Shown here: one piece after another, positions 8,732 to 18,014 of the stretch | Numbering within the stretch: position 1 is the first letter of the stretch | Layout: every line of letters starts with the position of its first letter | Assembly: GCA_030525825.1 (NCBI GenBank) | Contig: JAUNDZ010000017.1 | Span: 1-43,527 of the forward strand | DNA from: Moraxella sp. | GTDB taxonomy: Bacteria > Pseudomonadota > Gammaproteobacteria > Pseudomonadales > Moraxellaceae | Reading direction: 5' to 3' | Length of the DNA: 43,527 bases | The notes under the pieces: generated by a model | Seen by the model: only the letters and a program-made list of their open reading frames with translations | The model's database searches: none | What the model was told of the DNA's origin: nothing | Position numbers and translations under genes: made by a program

Positions 8732-9169
8732 TCACACCGCCATCTTCCAATCAAAGGGCATCTCATGATGACCACGCAATGCCATCATCAGCGTCTGCTG
8801 CATGTGTTGCAAGACTTCGGCAGTATAAGGGATGGCAGGCGTACCCCACACAGGGTTTGGCCAGCGGCTGTCATTTTGGTAGCGGACGATGTGATGAAAG
8901 TGCAGCTGCGGCACTTGGTTGCCCAAGGCAGCGACATTCATCTTGTCTGCACCAAAGATTTTTGCCATCTGACTAGATACCCAGCTTGATTCTCTTAAAA
9001 ACTGTACTTGGTCGGCAGCACTTAGCTCATAGATTTCTTTGATGCCTGAGACTCTTGGCACCAAAATCAGCCAAGGAAATTGGCAATCATTCATCAGTCT
9101 GACGGTCGATAAGGGAAAATCCCCCACCAAAAAAGTATCCTTGGCAAGTATTGGATGTAATTGAAACAT
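8732..9169 (-). CDS. HIT-domain protein
   Basis: A 145-residue protein of the histidine-triad superfamily. The region LGNQVPQLHFHHIVRYQND near residues 82-100 carries the histidines of the HIT motif, and VWGTPAIPY follows as in the Pseudomonas proteins of this type. The N-terminal WLILVPRVSGIKEIYEL matches the conserved HIT core. HIT proteins hydrolyse or transfer nucleotides; the substrate here cannot be predicted. It follows mfd by about 106 bases on the same strand. Confidence 0.88.
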   Translation of the reverse strand: MFQLHPILAKDTFLVGDFPLSTVRLMNDCQFPWLILVPRVSGIKEIYELSAADQVQFLRESSWVSSQMAKIFGADKMNVAALGNQVPQLHFHHIVRYQNDSRWPNPVWGTPAIPYTAEVLQHMQQTLMMALRGHHEMPFDWKMAV

Positions 9170-9275
9170 TGCTTTTTCTCTTTAATTATCAATTGTGCTA
9201 AAAAATACGGATATTGTAGCACAAAATCTGTCTGTTGTTGACTATTGTTAAATATTTATCGGTCGTTGGCGTGAT

Positions 9276-12200
9276 TTATTCTGCCTTAACCAAGTTGTTT
9301 TCAAAGTATTTAAGCAGCTCAAAGACAGCATTGACCCGAGCATTAACATCTTTTTCGTCTTTGAAATTGTGTTTGAGCGTCGTTGCCCCTGCCATACGAT
9401 AGCCATCGTTGGACTGGATGAGTTTGATGATGGCAAGTCCGTCAATCGGTGTATCCGCCTTAAACTCCAAGGTTAAAGATTGCCCTGTAACATCAATCTT
9501 TGTGATGCCAAGTGGCATACTTTGTACTCGCATTTTATGCACCAAAAACAGATTGGCAAGAGCAATGGGCATACTACCAAAGCGGTCTATCATCTCGCTT
9601 TTTAGGTCATTAAGCTCATCAGTCTCTTGGGCGTTGGCGATGCGTTTATAAAACAGCAGTCGTTCATGCACATCAGACAGATAGTCGCTGGGAATGAGTG
9701 CAGACGCATGGATATTGATGTCGCTGACTAAGTCAAGCGGCGTTTCTAGACTGGGGGTTTTGCCTGATTTGATGGCTTTGGTGGCACGCTCCAGCATGTC
9801 CATATACAGCCCAAAACCAATGGTCTGCATATTGCCTGATTGCTCTTTGCCCAAAATCTCCCCTGCCCCACGAATCTCCAAGTCTTCACTTGCCAGCATA
9901 AAGCCTGCCCCAAGCGTATTGGCACGACTGATGGCATCAAGGCGTTTTTTGGCATCGCTTGCTAAGCCCTTGATGGATGGCACGAACAAATAACAATACG
10001 CCTGATGGTGCGAGCGTCCGACTCGACCACGCAGCTGATGTAGCTGAGCTAAGCCAAATTTATCGGCTCGGTTGATGATGATGGTGTTGGCATTGGGCAC
10101 ATCAATGCCCGTCTCAATGATGGTGCTAGCGACCAAGACATTGGTTTTTTTATGATAAAAATCACTCATGATGCCATACAGCTCTTTTTCTGCCATCTGC
10201 CCATGTGCCACCCCCACACGCACTTCAGGAATGAGTTCGGATAAGCTCTCGGCAGCCGAATTAATGCTGGCGACATCATTGTGTAGATAATACACCTGAC
10301 CACCACGCAGAATCTCACGCAAGATGGCATCTTTGGTGGTCTGCTCATTTTTTTCGGCGACAAAGGTTTTGATGGCAAGTCGGCGTGCTGGCGGTGTGGC
10401 GATGATGGAGATGTCCTGCATTCCTGATAGTGCCATATTCAGCGTGCGTGGGATGGGTGTTGCGGTCATGGTTAAGGTATCGACATCTGACTGCATGGCT
10501 TTGATTTTTTCTTTATGCCGCACGCCAAAGCGATGCTCTTCATCAATAATCATCAGCCCTAAGTTTTTAAATTTCACATCATCTTGTAGCAGTCTGTGCG
10601 TACCGATGACGATGTCCACCTTACCTTCTGCCAAATCAGACAGTACTTTATCTTGGGTTTTTTTACCGACAAATCTGGATAGGCTTTCAATCTTAATCGC
10701 CCAATCAGCAAAACGATTCTTAAAGCTGTCTTCATGCTGACCTGCCAGCAGAGTCGTCGGCACCAGTACCGCCACTTGATAGCCTGCGGACACGGCGATG
10801 AATGCCGCTCGCATGGCGACTTCTGTTTTGCCAAAGCCGACATCACCACAGATAAGCCTGTCCATCGGCTTGGATTGTTTCATATCTGCCATCACCGCAT
10901 CGATGGCGACTTGTTGGTCCAGCGTCTCTTCATATTCAAAGCCGCTGGCAAACAGCTCATAAGCTGCCATGTCAATATCAAAGTTGATGCCTTGACGAGC
11001 ATTTCTGCGAGCCTGTACATTCAGTAGCTCTGCCGCCACATCATAGATGTCGGTTAGGGTTTTTTGGCGTGCCTTATCCCATTTGCCAGAGCCGATTTTG
11101 GATAATGGCACAGCTTCTGAGTCCGTGCCGCTGTATCGACCGATTAACGCCAGATTGGTAATCGGCACATAGACATTGGCATCATCGGCGTATTTGATGT
11201 GAATGAACTCTTGCTCACCTTCGCCCACATCAAGCACAACCAGCCCCACATAGCGACCAATGCCATAGGACAAATGCACCACGAGTGAGCCTTCACTCAT
11301 CTCGCTGACGGATTTGATTAAAAACGCCTGCGACAAGGAATTTTGGCGTCGCTGTTTGGTGTGGCTGATTTGCCGACCAAAAATCTGTGCTTCGGTAATG
11401 ACACAAAAGCCATGCTCACCCGTCAGCCACAAGCCACGCTCAATGGGGGCAACTGTTACCGCGAGTGTATCATCAAAAGCAGGCAAATCATCAACAAACG
11501 CCCCAAAATCCCCCACCACAGCGGTGTTTAGTTTGCCCTTTAATAGCTCCAAAATAATCTCACGCCGCCCTGCACTCTCGCAGGCAAGCAGTACAGGCTC
11601 ATCACAGTCATGAACGAAACAGATAAATTCATCCAGCGGCTCGTCTTTTTGATGATTGATGGGTAGGTTTGGTACGCTTTTTGTGGTGGCGTTATTAAAT
11701 GGGGCTGACAAAGCATCCTGATTGCCAAATACTGCCCTAGGATAGCTTTTTAGGGCTTGAAAAAACTCATTGCTCGGCAGATACAAATAATCTGGCGGCA
11801 AGATGGGTGTATCCTTATCAAAAGCACGAGAATGATGGCGGTCATTGACCTGCGTCCAAAACTCCTGATGGTGAGCAGACAGCGTATCATCACAGACGAT
11901 GAGCGTGTCATCAGGCAGATAGCTAAATAGACTGCCGTGATTTTGCCACTCAGATAATTCAAAAAACAGCGGCATATAATACTCAATGCCCGCAGGCGAA
12001 ATGCCACTCATCACATCATTATACAGCTCAAACTTTCTGGCGGATGTGCTAGGAAACAGGCTGGCGAAATTCTGCCGAAAGTTCTCTTTGTCATCCAAAT
12101 CAAACTCTCTGGCAGGCAGCAGACGAAAATGCTCAATCTTGGCAGTGTCGGGCGGTGTCATGCCATCAAAAATGCCGTCTTGTTTAAGTTTGGCAAGCTC

Positions 12201-12809
12201 GTCTTGGCTGATGGTTCTTTGGGTGTCTGGGTTGAACAGCTTGATAGATTCTATTTCATCATCGAACAATTCCAAACGAAATGGCAATGGCTGACCGATG
12301 ACAAAAATATCCAAAATGCTGCCACGCACGGCAAATTCGCCCGCCACATAGACATTGTCCACCGCTTCATAACCTGCCTTATCAAGCCTAGCTCTTTGGC
12401 TGGTCAAATCAAAGGTATCGCCAACTTGTAAATCAAAAAACCGCCCTAAAAGATGGCTTGGCGGCGTGATTTTTTGCATGAGTGTCTGCACTGCCACAAG
12501 CAAAACCCCTGTGGTCGGCATGTGCGTCAACAGCTCGATTCGTTCAGAGATGATGTCTTGATGAACGGATAGGTTATCATAAACCAGCGTTTCATAATCA
12601 GCAAAAACATGAGCCTTCACCCCAAAAAAAGCCAGCTCATCGGCTAAGGAATGCAGTTCGGCTTGGTTTTTGCAGATGACCAGATGCAGCTGCTTTTGTA
12701 TCTTAGTGTGATTGGCAAGCCAAAATGCCAAACTGGCGTCGCTGCCTTGCTGATAGTGGGTGAGAAAATTGGCTTGTAGTTTTGGGGTGTTGATGGTGAT
12801 GTTTGTCAT
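9276..12809 (-). CDS. mfd: Transcription-repair coupling factor Mfd
   Basis: A full-length 1177-residue Mfd. Domains in order: UvrB-like N-terminal modules (about 1-350), RNA polymerase-interacting domain with SYGIGRYVGL at 514-523, RecG-like translocase with Walker A GDVGFGKTEVA at 655-665 and DEEH at 756-759, then TATPIPRTL, ATTIIETG-like STIIETGIDVPNAN, QLRGRVGRS and the C-terminal TRCF domain ending near 1177. It pushes stalled RNA polymerase off lesions and recruits UvrA to the template strand. It is followed by the HIT gene and preceded by thiE on the same strand. Confidence 0.98.
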   Translation of the reverse strand: MTNITINTPKLQANFLTHYQQGSDASLAFWLANHTKIQKQLHLVICKNQAELHSLADELAFFGVKAHVFADYETLVYDNLSVHQDIISERIELLTHMPTTGVLLVAVQTLMQKITPPSHLLGRFFDLQVGDTFDLTSQRARLDKAGYEAVDNVYVAGEFAVRGSILDIFVIGQPLPFRLELFDDEIESIKLFNPDTQRTISQDELAKLKQDGIFDGMTPPDTAKIEHFRLLPAREFDLDDKENFRQNFASLFPSTSARKFELYNDVMSGISPAGIEYYMPLFFELSEWQNHGSLFSYLPDDTLIVCDDTLSAHHQEFWTQVNDRHHSRAFDKDTPILPPDYLYLPSNEFFQALKSYPRAVFGNQDALSAPFNNATTKSVPNLPINHQKDEPLDEFICFVHDCDEPVLLACESAGRREIILELLKGKLNTAVVGDFGAFVDDLPAFDDTLAVTVAPIERGLWLTGEHGFCVITEAQIFGRQISHTKQRRQNSLSQAFLIKSVSEMSEGSLVVHLSYGIGRYVGLVVLDVGEGEQEFIHIKYADDANVYVPITNLALIGRYSGTDSEAVPLSKIGSGKWDKARQKTLTDIYDVAAELLNVQARRNARQGINFDIDMAAYELFASGFEYEETLDQQVAIDAVMADMKQSKPMDRLICGDVGFGKTEVAMRAAFIAVSAGYQVAVLVPTTLLAGQHEDSFKNRFADWAIKIESLSRFVGKKTQDKVLSDLAEGKVDIVIGTHRLLQDDVKFKNLGLMIIDEEHRFGVRHKEKIKAMQSDVDTLTMTATPIPRTLNMALSGMQDISIIATPPARRLAIKTFVAEKNEQTTKDAILREILRGGQVYYLHNDVASINSAAESLSELIPEVRVGVAHGQMAEKELYGIMSDFYHKKTNVLVASTIIETGIDVPNANTIIINRADKFGLAQLHQLRGRVGRSHHQAYCYLFVPSIKGLASDAKKRLDAISRANTLGAGFMLASEDLEIRGAGEILGKEQSGNMQTIGFGLYMDMLERATKAIKSGKTPSLETPLDLVSDINIHASALIPSDYLSDVHERLLFYKRIANAQETDELNDLKSEMIDRFGSMPIALANLFLVHKMRVQSMPLGITKIDVTGQSLTLEFKADTPIDGLAIIKLIQSNDGYRMAGATTLKHNFKDEKDVNARVNAVFELLKYFENNLVKAE

Positions 12810-12872
12810 GAAAAAGTCAAATTATGAATGCTAAGTATGTCAAAAAGATAAGTGATACAAGGGCGATACTCA

Positions 12873-13529
12873 TTACCAATTTTCTAGTTTAAGCTGCCAT
12901 GCACGGCATTTGGCGGCGATGGTGTCGCTGCTGTGCGACATGATGTCGGCAGTGATGGCAATGTACTCTAACGGTGTGCCTGCCAGAGCATCCCGAAGCT
13001 GATAAACATTATCCAAGGCAATGCCACCAATCACACATAAGGGCAGACCCAGATTGGTGGTTTTTTGTAGGGTGGGTATGGGGACCAGCCCTGCTTTTGG
13101 CTTGGTGAGTGATGCAAAAACCGTCCCCATCGCCCCATAAGTCGCCCCTTCTTTTTTTGCTTGCTTAAATAGGGCAATGTCGGCATGACAAGTTCGTCCG
13201 ATGACGACATCATCACCCAATATCTCTCGTGCCACCGCCACACTACCATCTCGCTGCCCTAAGTGCAGCCCTGTACAAAAGTGCGACGCCAACTCCAAAT
13301 CATCATTCATCACCACAGGCACATCATAGGCATCGGCAAGACTCACCAAAAGCTCGGCTTCTTGATAAACGGTGGCAAGATCGTATTGATGGCGAGTGGC
13401 TTTTCGGCGGATTTGTAGCAGTGATATTGCCCCTGTGTCTAAGGCTCGCTCCAATTTATCAAGTAAGGTGCTGATTTCATCGTCATTGGTGAGTAGGTAG
13501 AGTTTTGGGCTGGTGGCTTGGTTTAGCAT
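12873..13529 (-). CDS. thiE: Thiamine-phosphate synthase
   Basis: A 218-residue TIM-barrel protein. Seen: QIRRKA near 40 (the family's Q-R-K motif), VPVVMNDDLELA near 90-101, GLHLGQRDG near 108-116, the TCHADIALFKQAKKEGATYGAMGTVFAS region with the phosphate- and pyrophosphate-binding residues, TKPKAG and the C-terminal CVIGGIALDN. It joins the thiazole and pyrimidine phosphates to make thiamine phosphate. Some positions differ from E. coli (GRTCH replaces the usual GxSxH), so substrate chemistry is likely the same but not proven. No other thi genes are nearby; it sits upstream of mfd. Confidence 0.88.
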   Translation of the reverse strand: MLNQATSPKLYLLTNDDEISTLLDKLERALDTGAISLLQIRRKATRHQYDLATVYQEAELLVSLADAYDVPVVMNDDLELASHFCTGLHLGQRDGSVAVAREILGDDVVIGRTCHADIALFKQAKKEGATYGAMGTVFASLTKPKAGLVPIPTLQKTTNLGLPLCVIGGIALDNVYQLRDALAGTPLEYIAITADIMSHSSDTIAAKCRAWQLKLENW

Positions 13530-13592
13530 GATGAGCGGATGGCTAATAAAAATTGACCCATTATAGCCTAAAACCTGCCATCAAAACAATGC

Positions 13593-13621
13593 AAAAAAGC
13601 CCAGATTGGTGTATCTGGGCT
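13593..13621 (-). terminator. Terminator of the PBP7-like gene
   Basis: Perfect 9-bp stem (AGCCCAGAT and its complement) with a 6-base loop; on the minus strand it runs into six T residues, 19 bases past the stop at 13640. Confidence 0.9.
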
Positions 13622-13639
13622 GATGTGTCATTCATCGGA

Positions 13640-14734
13640 TTAGCGACGATAAGCAAGCTGAGTTAGGATATTTTCAGCATCTCGCCAGCGGGTCTGAGAA
13701 GCATTCGCCCCCAGTAGGACAATCACCGCAGGTTTGTTATTGACATGAGTTTCCATCACCACGCAGTAGCCCGCTTCACGGATAAAGCCTGTTTTTGATA
13801 CGCCGATGGGGTGTGCTCCTGAACGCACCAGACTGCTAGTGTTATTCGCCTTATAGGTACGATTGCCCAAGCTGTCATTGACGATATAAAAATCGTAGCT
13901 CGGTGCGGTCGAAAAATTACGCAACAGCTGATAACGGGAGTCTTGGCTGACCGCTTTCATCATCTTGACTAGGTCGCTGGCTGATGAGACATTGCGTGGG
14001 TCGAGACCTGATGAATCCGAAAAACGGGTCTTATACATACCCAAACTTGCCGCTTTGTCGTTCATCGCTTGGATGAATGCGTCATAGCCACCTGGATAGG
14101 TACGAGCCAACGCTTTGGCGGCAGGGTTTTCGGACTTCATGAGTGTCATTAGGGTAAATTCTGAGCGGCTTAATCTGTCGCCTGCACGCAAATTGGTGCT
14201 GGCTTTTTTTGCACCGACTAGGTCTGATGGGATGAGCGTAATCTCTTCACGCATGTCAAGACCTGCATCCAAGATGACCATCGCCGTCATGACTTTACTG
14301 ATAGAAGCGATGGAGCGAGTGGCGTCGATGTTTTTTGAATAAATCAAATCGCCTGATTGTAAGTCAAGTACCGCCACCGCTGATGAGTTGGTGCTGACTG
14401 CCAGTTGGTCGAATACAGGGGCGTTTTGGTGTGCCGAAGTGTAACTTGGCGTTGTGGCAGCTGGCGTATTTGACACCTGAGTATAGGCGAACGGCTCGGC
14501 TGTTTGAGTACCAGCAGGTCTGATGGTGGTGGTCGTCTGCACCGTCGAGCTGGCAGGTGGTGTTGGGACTGCCTTTGAGATGGTGGTGGTTACGACTGGC
14601 GTAGGCTGCGTGATGGTGATGGTGCGTTGATTGCTGTTATCCACCGTGAATGCGTGAGCATGAATGCCTGACAGCATGATGCCTGCCACGGCAAGATGAA
14701 TACCAACACGCTTGGTTAATTTAACATTTTTCAT
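13640..14734 (-). CDS. pbpG: D-alanyl-D-alanine endopeptidase, PBP7-like
   Basis: A 364-residue low-molecular-weight penicillin-binding protein. A signal peptide ends about residue 28 (AHA), then a Thr/Pro/Val-rich linker (about 36-105) leads to the catalytic domain. Motifs: SxxK as S144-I-S-K147, DSSGLDPRN and VSKTGF (KTG). It should cleave D-alanyl-meso-diaminopimelate cross-links in the periplasm for peptidoglycan remodelling. AAGGA precedes the ATG. The threonine-rich linker is much longer than in E. coli PbpG and may span the periplasm or be glycosylated; that is inference. Confidence 0.9.
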   Translation of the reverse strand: MKNVKLTKRVGIHLAVAGIMLSGIHAHAFTVDNSNQRTITITQPTPVVTTTISKAVPTPPASSTVQTTTTIRPAGTQTAEPFAYTQVSNTPAATTPSYTSAHQNAPVFDQLAVSTNSSAVAVLDLQSGDLIYSKNIDATRSIASISKVMTAMVILDAGLDMREEITLIPSDLVGAKKASTNLRAGDRLSRSEFTLMTLMKSENPAAKALARTYPGGYDAFIQAMNDKAASLGMYKTRFSDSSGLDPRNVSSASDLVKMMKAVSQDSRYQLLRNFSTAPSYDFYIVNDSLGNRTYKANNTSSLVRSGAHPIGVSKTGFIREAGYCVVMETHVNNKPAVIVLLGANASQTRWRDAENILTQLAYRR

Positions 14735-15090
14735 GATAAATCCTTAAAAATGGCGACCATTCGCCCAGCTTAGTCTTGCCCTTTTGTTCATCATCAAATG
14801 ATGATAATCCAAAAAATACAAAACGAGACCATTGAGCCATTTATTAGAATATCTACTAATTAGCCCAAACAATAAGACAGTTTTTCTCTGCCTTTATTCT
14901 ACCATATTCGTATGAATTGTGTGTGTAAAAAGCGTTTATTTTTCCAAGAAAACTCACAAAAAAGGCTAATATTTAGTATTTTTGTAAATAAATATGACAG
15001 TTTATTGTCTGATACATGAAAAATATCGGTTGTAATCATACAAAATTATGCTAAACTCTTTGACAATAGAATAAGTCTATAAGGGGCTGC
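14735..15090. other. Divergent intergenic region, pbpG / gacA
   Basis: The 356 bases are AT-rich and contain no convincing gene or RNA. Only the candidate gacA promoter at 15030-15057 stands out. Confidence 0.6.
15030..15057 (+). promoter_or_regulatory. Candidate sigma-70 promoter of the GacA-like gene
   Basis: TTGTAA and TAAACT separated by 16 bases, 34 bases before the ATG. Fit to consensus is moderate. Confidence 0.45.
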
Positions 15091-15732
15091 ATGATAATCA
15101 AAGTTTTGGTGGTGGATGACCATGATTTGGTGCGTATGGGCATCGCTCGGATGCTCGATGATGATGTTAATATCGAAGTGATTGCCGAAGCAGATGATGG
15201 CGACACTGCTGTACAGCTGACTCGCAGCCATCGCCCTGATGTCGTGTTGCTGGATGTCAATATGCCTAACATGGGCGGCGTGGAAGCAACCCGCCGTATC
15301 AAACAGATAGACGCCAATATCAAGGTTTTGGCGGTGTCTAGTCTGTCGGCACAGCCCTACCCGTCCATGCTACTAAAAGCAGGGGTAAACGGCTACATCA
15401 CCAAAGGCACGCCACTTGATGAGATGATTCGTGCCATCAAAAAAGTATATACAGGCGGCAAGTATTTTAGCCACGATGTTGCCGAGCAGCTTGCTGATAC
15501 CGTGCTTGGCGAGCAAGCCGAATCGCCATTTGATGCTTTATCCGAGCGAGAAAAGCAGGTCGCCATGATGGTGGTAAACTGCCAAAGTGTGCAAGAGATT
15601 GCCGACCAGCTGTTTGTCAGCGTCAAGACGGTCAACACCTATCGTTATCGCATCTTTGAAAAACTCGGTGTTAATAGTGATGTCAAGCTAACCCACCTTG
15701 CCATTCGTTATGGGTTGATTGACGCCAAATAA
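15091..15732 (+). CDS. gacA: GacA/UvrY-like response regulator
   Basis: A 213-residue NarL/FixJ-family regulator. Receiver domain 1-120 with acidic pocket D9 and D10, phosphoacceptor D55 (VVLLDVNMP), and K105 in GYITKG. Output domain about 145-205 is a LuxR-type helix-turn-helix with FDALSEREKQVAMM and SVKTVNTYRYRIFEKLGV, a block nearly diagnostic of GacA/UvrY. In relatives GacS phosphorylates it and it activates small RNAs that titrate CsrA/RsmA. Neither gacS nor uvrC lies next to it. It is monocistronic, with its own terminator 24 bases downstream. Confidence 0.93.
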   Translation: MIIKVLVVDDHDLVRMGIARMLDDDVNIEVIAEADDGDTAVQLTRSHRPDVVLLDVNMPNMGGVEATRRIKQIDANIKVLAVSSLSAQPYPSMLLKAGVNGYITKGTPLDEMIRAIKKVYTGGKYFSHDVAEQLADTVLGEQAESPFDALSEREKQVAMMVVNCQSVQEIADQLFVSVKTVNTYRYRIFEKLGVNSDVKLTHLAIRYGLIDAK

Positions 15733-15755
15733 TCTGATTTACTCACTGTGATAAC

Positions 15756-15788
15756 AAAAAAGCCACCAAGTGATTTTGTGGCTTTTTT
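15756..15788. terminator. Terminator after gacA
   Basis: An 11-bp stem of AAAAAAGCCAC with GTGGCTTTTTT around an 11-base loop; A- and T-runs allow action from both sides. Confidence 0.9.
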
Positions 15789-15859
15789 GTTTAGTATTTA
15801 GTCTGCTACTTATAATCTACTAATTGGTTTGCCGATCATTGATGCATGACCGATAGCCA

Positions 15860-16444
15860 TCAGCTATAATGCTTGGGCATTTCATCATATACATGGGCGT
15901 GCCATGAACTCATCTGACGCTGCATGACGGTAGCAATGGCGGCATGAATCATGCTTTGCCCCACCATTTGAATGTCGTCCCTACCAATCATGGCTTTGAC
16001 TTGTTCAGAAAAAGTGATGGTAACCATCGGCTCATCTTCTTGCCCTACTTCCTGCAAGGTCAAAACACCATCTTCACGCTCAACGAATTCAAGCACTGCT
16101 TCTTTGACCATCATTTCACCATCTCGGCGTTCCTTAACTAGGCTCTTAGCGATGGGCTTTTTGCGTTTAACTTTTGGTGTGTCATCTGAATCCATCACTT
16201 CATCAGCAGTGTCGGCAGGCTTGGCTTTTCTTGGTCTGCCACGGCGTTTGGGCTTATCGGCGTCTTGGGCTGATATGCTCGGTGCTTCACCCATGTCAGA
16301 TGCCACAGCAGGCTCATCTGGATGATTGACCTGCTCTTTATTGGCCTGTTCGGTTGCCAGTTTCTTTTGTAGCTCTTCTTCAATGATGGCTTCTGCTTCT
16401 TCAATCAGACGCTTGATTAACTCATCATCCGCTTTATCAAACAT
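15860..16444 (-). CDS. Uncharacterised acidic protein with an AT-hook
   Basis: A 194-residue protein I cannot assign. An N-terminal acidic helix (about 1-38) likely forms a coiled coil. A central disordered segment carries an AT-hook, KPKRRGRPRKAKP near 64-76, and a second lysine-rich patch KVKRKKPIAK near 91-100. The C-terminal third (about 115-194, VTITFSEQVKAM to SSWHAHVYDEMPKHYS) is compact and looks like a conserved domain. The AT-hook suggests minor-groove DNA binding in AT-rich DNA, hence a possible nucleoid or regulatory role. It follows two small membrane protein genes on the same strand, 61 bases after the nearest. Confidence 0.75.
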   Translation of the reverse strand: MFDKADDELIKRLIEEAEAIIEEELQKKLATEQANKEQVNHPDEPAVASDMGEAPSISAQDADKPKRRGRPRKAKPADTADEVMDSDDTPKVKRKKPIAKSLVKERRDGEMMVKEAVLEFVEREDGVLTLQEVGQEDEPMVTITFSEQVKAMIGRDDIQMVGQSMIHAAIATVMQRQMSSWHAHVYDEMPKHYS

Positions 16445-16505
16445 CGTACAACTCCAAAGTTCTCGTATTATGCTAAGATGGGGTGTGTTTGGATTTTTTC
16501 AAGAT

Positions 16506-16817
16506 TTAACGCCAATAACGCAGCTTTGCCATCATGAATAAAAATGAGACAAACATTCCTAGATAGTACGCCATCTTCACATCAAAGCTCTCATCTCGAT
16601 ATTTAATCGGCATGGCGACTAATGCCGTAAAAGCAGGGATGATGACAAGCCCAATCAGCCAATTTTCCAGCACATGCAGCCAGCCTTGTAGCCTATCTCC
16701 CCCGCCCAAGCGAAAGCCCGACAGCCCAATCAACATGACCGCCGATATTAATAATAAAATCAAGCCCTTAGGAATGCCCGATGGTACGATTTTATCAGGG
16801 ATAAGCCGTGTCAACAT
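16506..16817 (-). CDS. Small predicted inner membrane protein
   Basis: A 103-residue protein with three probable membrane helices (about 18-36, 52-70 and 83-99) and a positively charged end (KLRYWR). I do not recognise the family. Its ATG shares one base with the stop of the gene above (TGATG), so the two are very probably translationally coupled. It probably works with that neighbour, which is of similar size and topology. Confidence 0.75.
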   Translation of the reverse strand: MLTRLIPDKIVPSGIPKGLILLLISAVMLIGLSGFRLGGGDRLQGWLHVLENWLIGLVIIPAFTALVAMPIKYRDESFDVKMAYYLGMFVSFLFMMAKLRYWR

Positions 16818-17134
16818 CAGCTATACACCCCCATAATAGACAGCATGGCTACGGTGGACAGTAGCCAACCGAGCGTCCATGCGTTTCTGGGATGGATGGC
16901 AGCTTTGCCCATCTTGTTCAGCAGCAAACTGCCTAGCCAAATCAAGGCTGGCAAGACAAACACAAAAAACGGCACAACTTTGGCGGCATGACTGATGACC
17001 GCTTGGGTGTCATCGCCTACCATCAGACGAAAGCCATAGCCTGCCAAACTCAGCACCAACGATGAACAGAATAAAGCGACAGTAACCCCCCAAGGAATGA
17101 TGCTTGGGGTTTTGGTGTGGTTGCCCTGACTCAT
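16817..17134 (-). CDS. Small predicted inner membrane protein
   Basis: A 105-residue protein with a hydrophilic N-terminus and three or so membrane helices (about 14-36, 50-70, 85-103). No family recognised. The start at 17134 directly abuts the rpe stop codon without intervening bases, so it belongs to the rpe transcript, and its own end overlaps the next small membrane gene. The pair may form a heteromeric membrane complex; this is inference from coupling and size. Confidence 0.75.
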   Translation of the reverse strand: MSQGNHTKTPSIIPWGVTVALFCSSLVLSLAGYGFRLMVGDDTQAVISHAAKVVPFFVFVLPALIWLGSLLLNKMGKAAIHPRNAWTLGWLLSTVAMLSIMGVYS

Positions 17135-17833
17135 TTAGACCCCTTTACTACCTACCAAAGAAAGCTCAGCACGCATCTTATCAATGACTGCTTTATAATC
17201 ACTTTGGCTAAATATCGCCGAGCCTGCCACGAACATATCCACGCCAGCTTCAGCGATGGCACGGATATTGTTAGGATTGACCCCACCATCAATCTCTAAG
17301 CGAATATCCAGCCCACGCTCATCAATCATCTGGCGTACCGCACGCACTTTATCGAGCGTAAAGTCAATGAATTTTTGACCACCAAAACCTGGGTTTACGC
17401 TCATGATGAGAATCTGGTCGAGCTTGTCGATGGTGTAATCTAGGTAGTGTAGTGGCGTGGCAGGGTTAAACACCAAACCGCACTTAACCCCATTATCCTT
17501 GATAAGCTGTAAGCTACGGTCAATATGCTCGCTCGCTTCTGGGTGAAAGGTAATGATGTCCGCCCCTGCCTTGATGAACTCTTCAATCATTCTATCGACA
17601 GGCTTGACCATCAGATGTACATCAATGGGAGCGGTGATGCCATAGTCCTTTAAGGCACGGCACACCATCGCCCCAAAGGTTAGGTTGGGTACATAGTGGT
17701 TATCCATGACATCAAAATGCACCACATCCGCCCCAGCGTCTAGCACCGCCTGTGTATCATCGCCTAGGCGAGCAAAGTCGGCTGATAGGATAGATGGTGC
17801 GATTAAATATGGTTTTTCTGGTAGGATTTTCAT
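17135..17833 (-). CDS. rpe: Ribulose-phosphate 3-epimerase
   Basis: A 232-residue TIM-barrel protein. Seen: [14 protein letters not shown] near 12-25, the metal-binding [18 protein letters not shown] near 38-55 and DVHLMV near 71-76, [13 protein letters not shown] near 144-156 and [10 protein letters not shown] near 180-189, which together supply the two histidines and two aspartates of the active site. It interconverts ribulose-5-phosphate and xylulose-5-phosphate in the pentose phosphate pathway. It heads a probable operon with two small membrane proteins and possibly the AT-hook gene. Confidence 0.97.
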   Translation of the reverse strand: MKILPEKPYLIAPSILSADFARLGDDTQAVLDAGADVVHFDVMDNHYVPNLTFGAMVCRALKDYGITAPIDVHLMVKPVDRMIEEFIKAGADIITFHPEASEHIDRSLQLIKDNGVKCGLVFNPATPLHYLDYTIDKLDQILIMSVNPGFGGQKFIDFTLDKVRAVRQMIDERGLDIRLEIDGGVNPNNIRAIAEAGVDMFVAGSAIFSQSDYKAVIDKMRAELSLVGSKGV

Positions 17834-17961
17834 GAGATGAACGATTAAAATGATGGTTAAAATTGTACTTATGATAGCAGATTTTTATTGATTGTTCAAA
17901 GTTTGATAACAGAAAAATCTGATATCAAAAATCAAACATGAAGCATACACAAAAACGGCAT

Positions 17962-17993
17962 AAAAAATGAGCCAAAACATCGTCTTGGCTCAT
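17962..17993 (-). terminator. Terminator of the FadL-family porin gene
   Basis: Perfect 9-bp stem (ATGAGCCAA and its complement) with a 9-base loop, running into six T residues on the minus strand, 21 bases past the stop. Confidence 0.85.
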
Positions 17994-18014
17994 TGTTTCT
18001 ATACCAGATACTGA

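Noticed and set aside
9694-9993. Plus-strand frames within mfd (several up to 138 codons)
   Set aside because: All lie antisense to the Mfd coding region, whose motifs are continuous; composition is that of a shadow frame.
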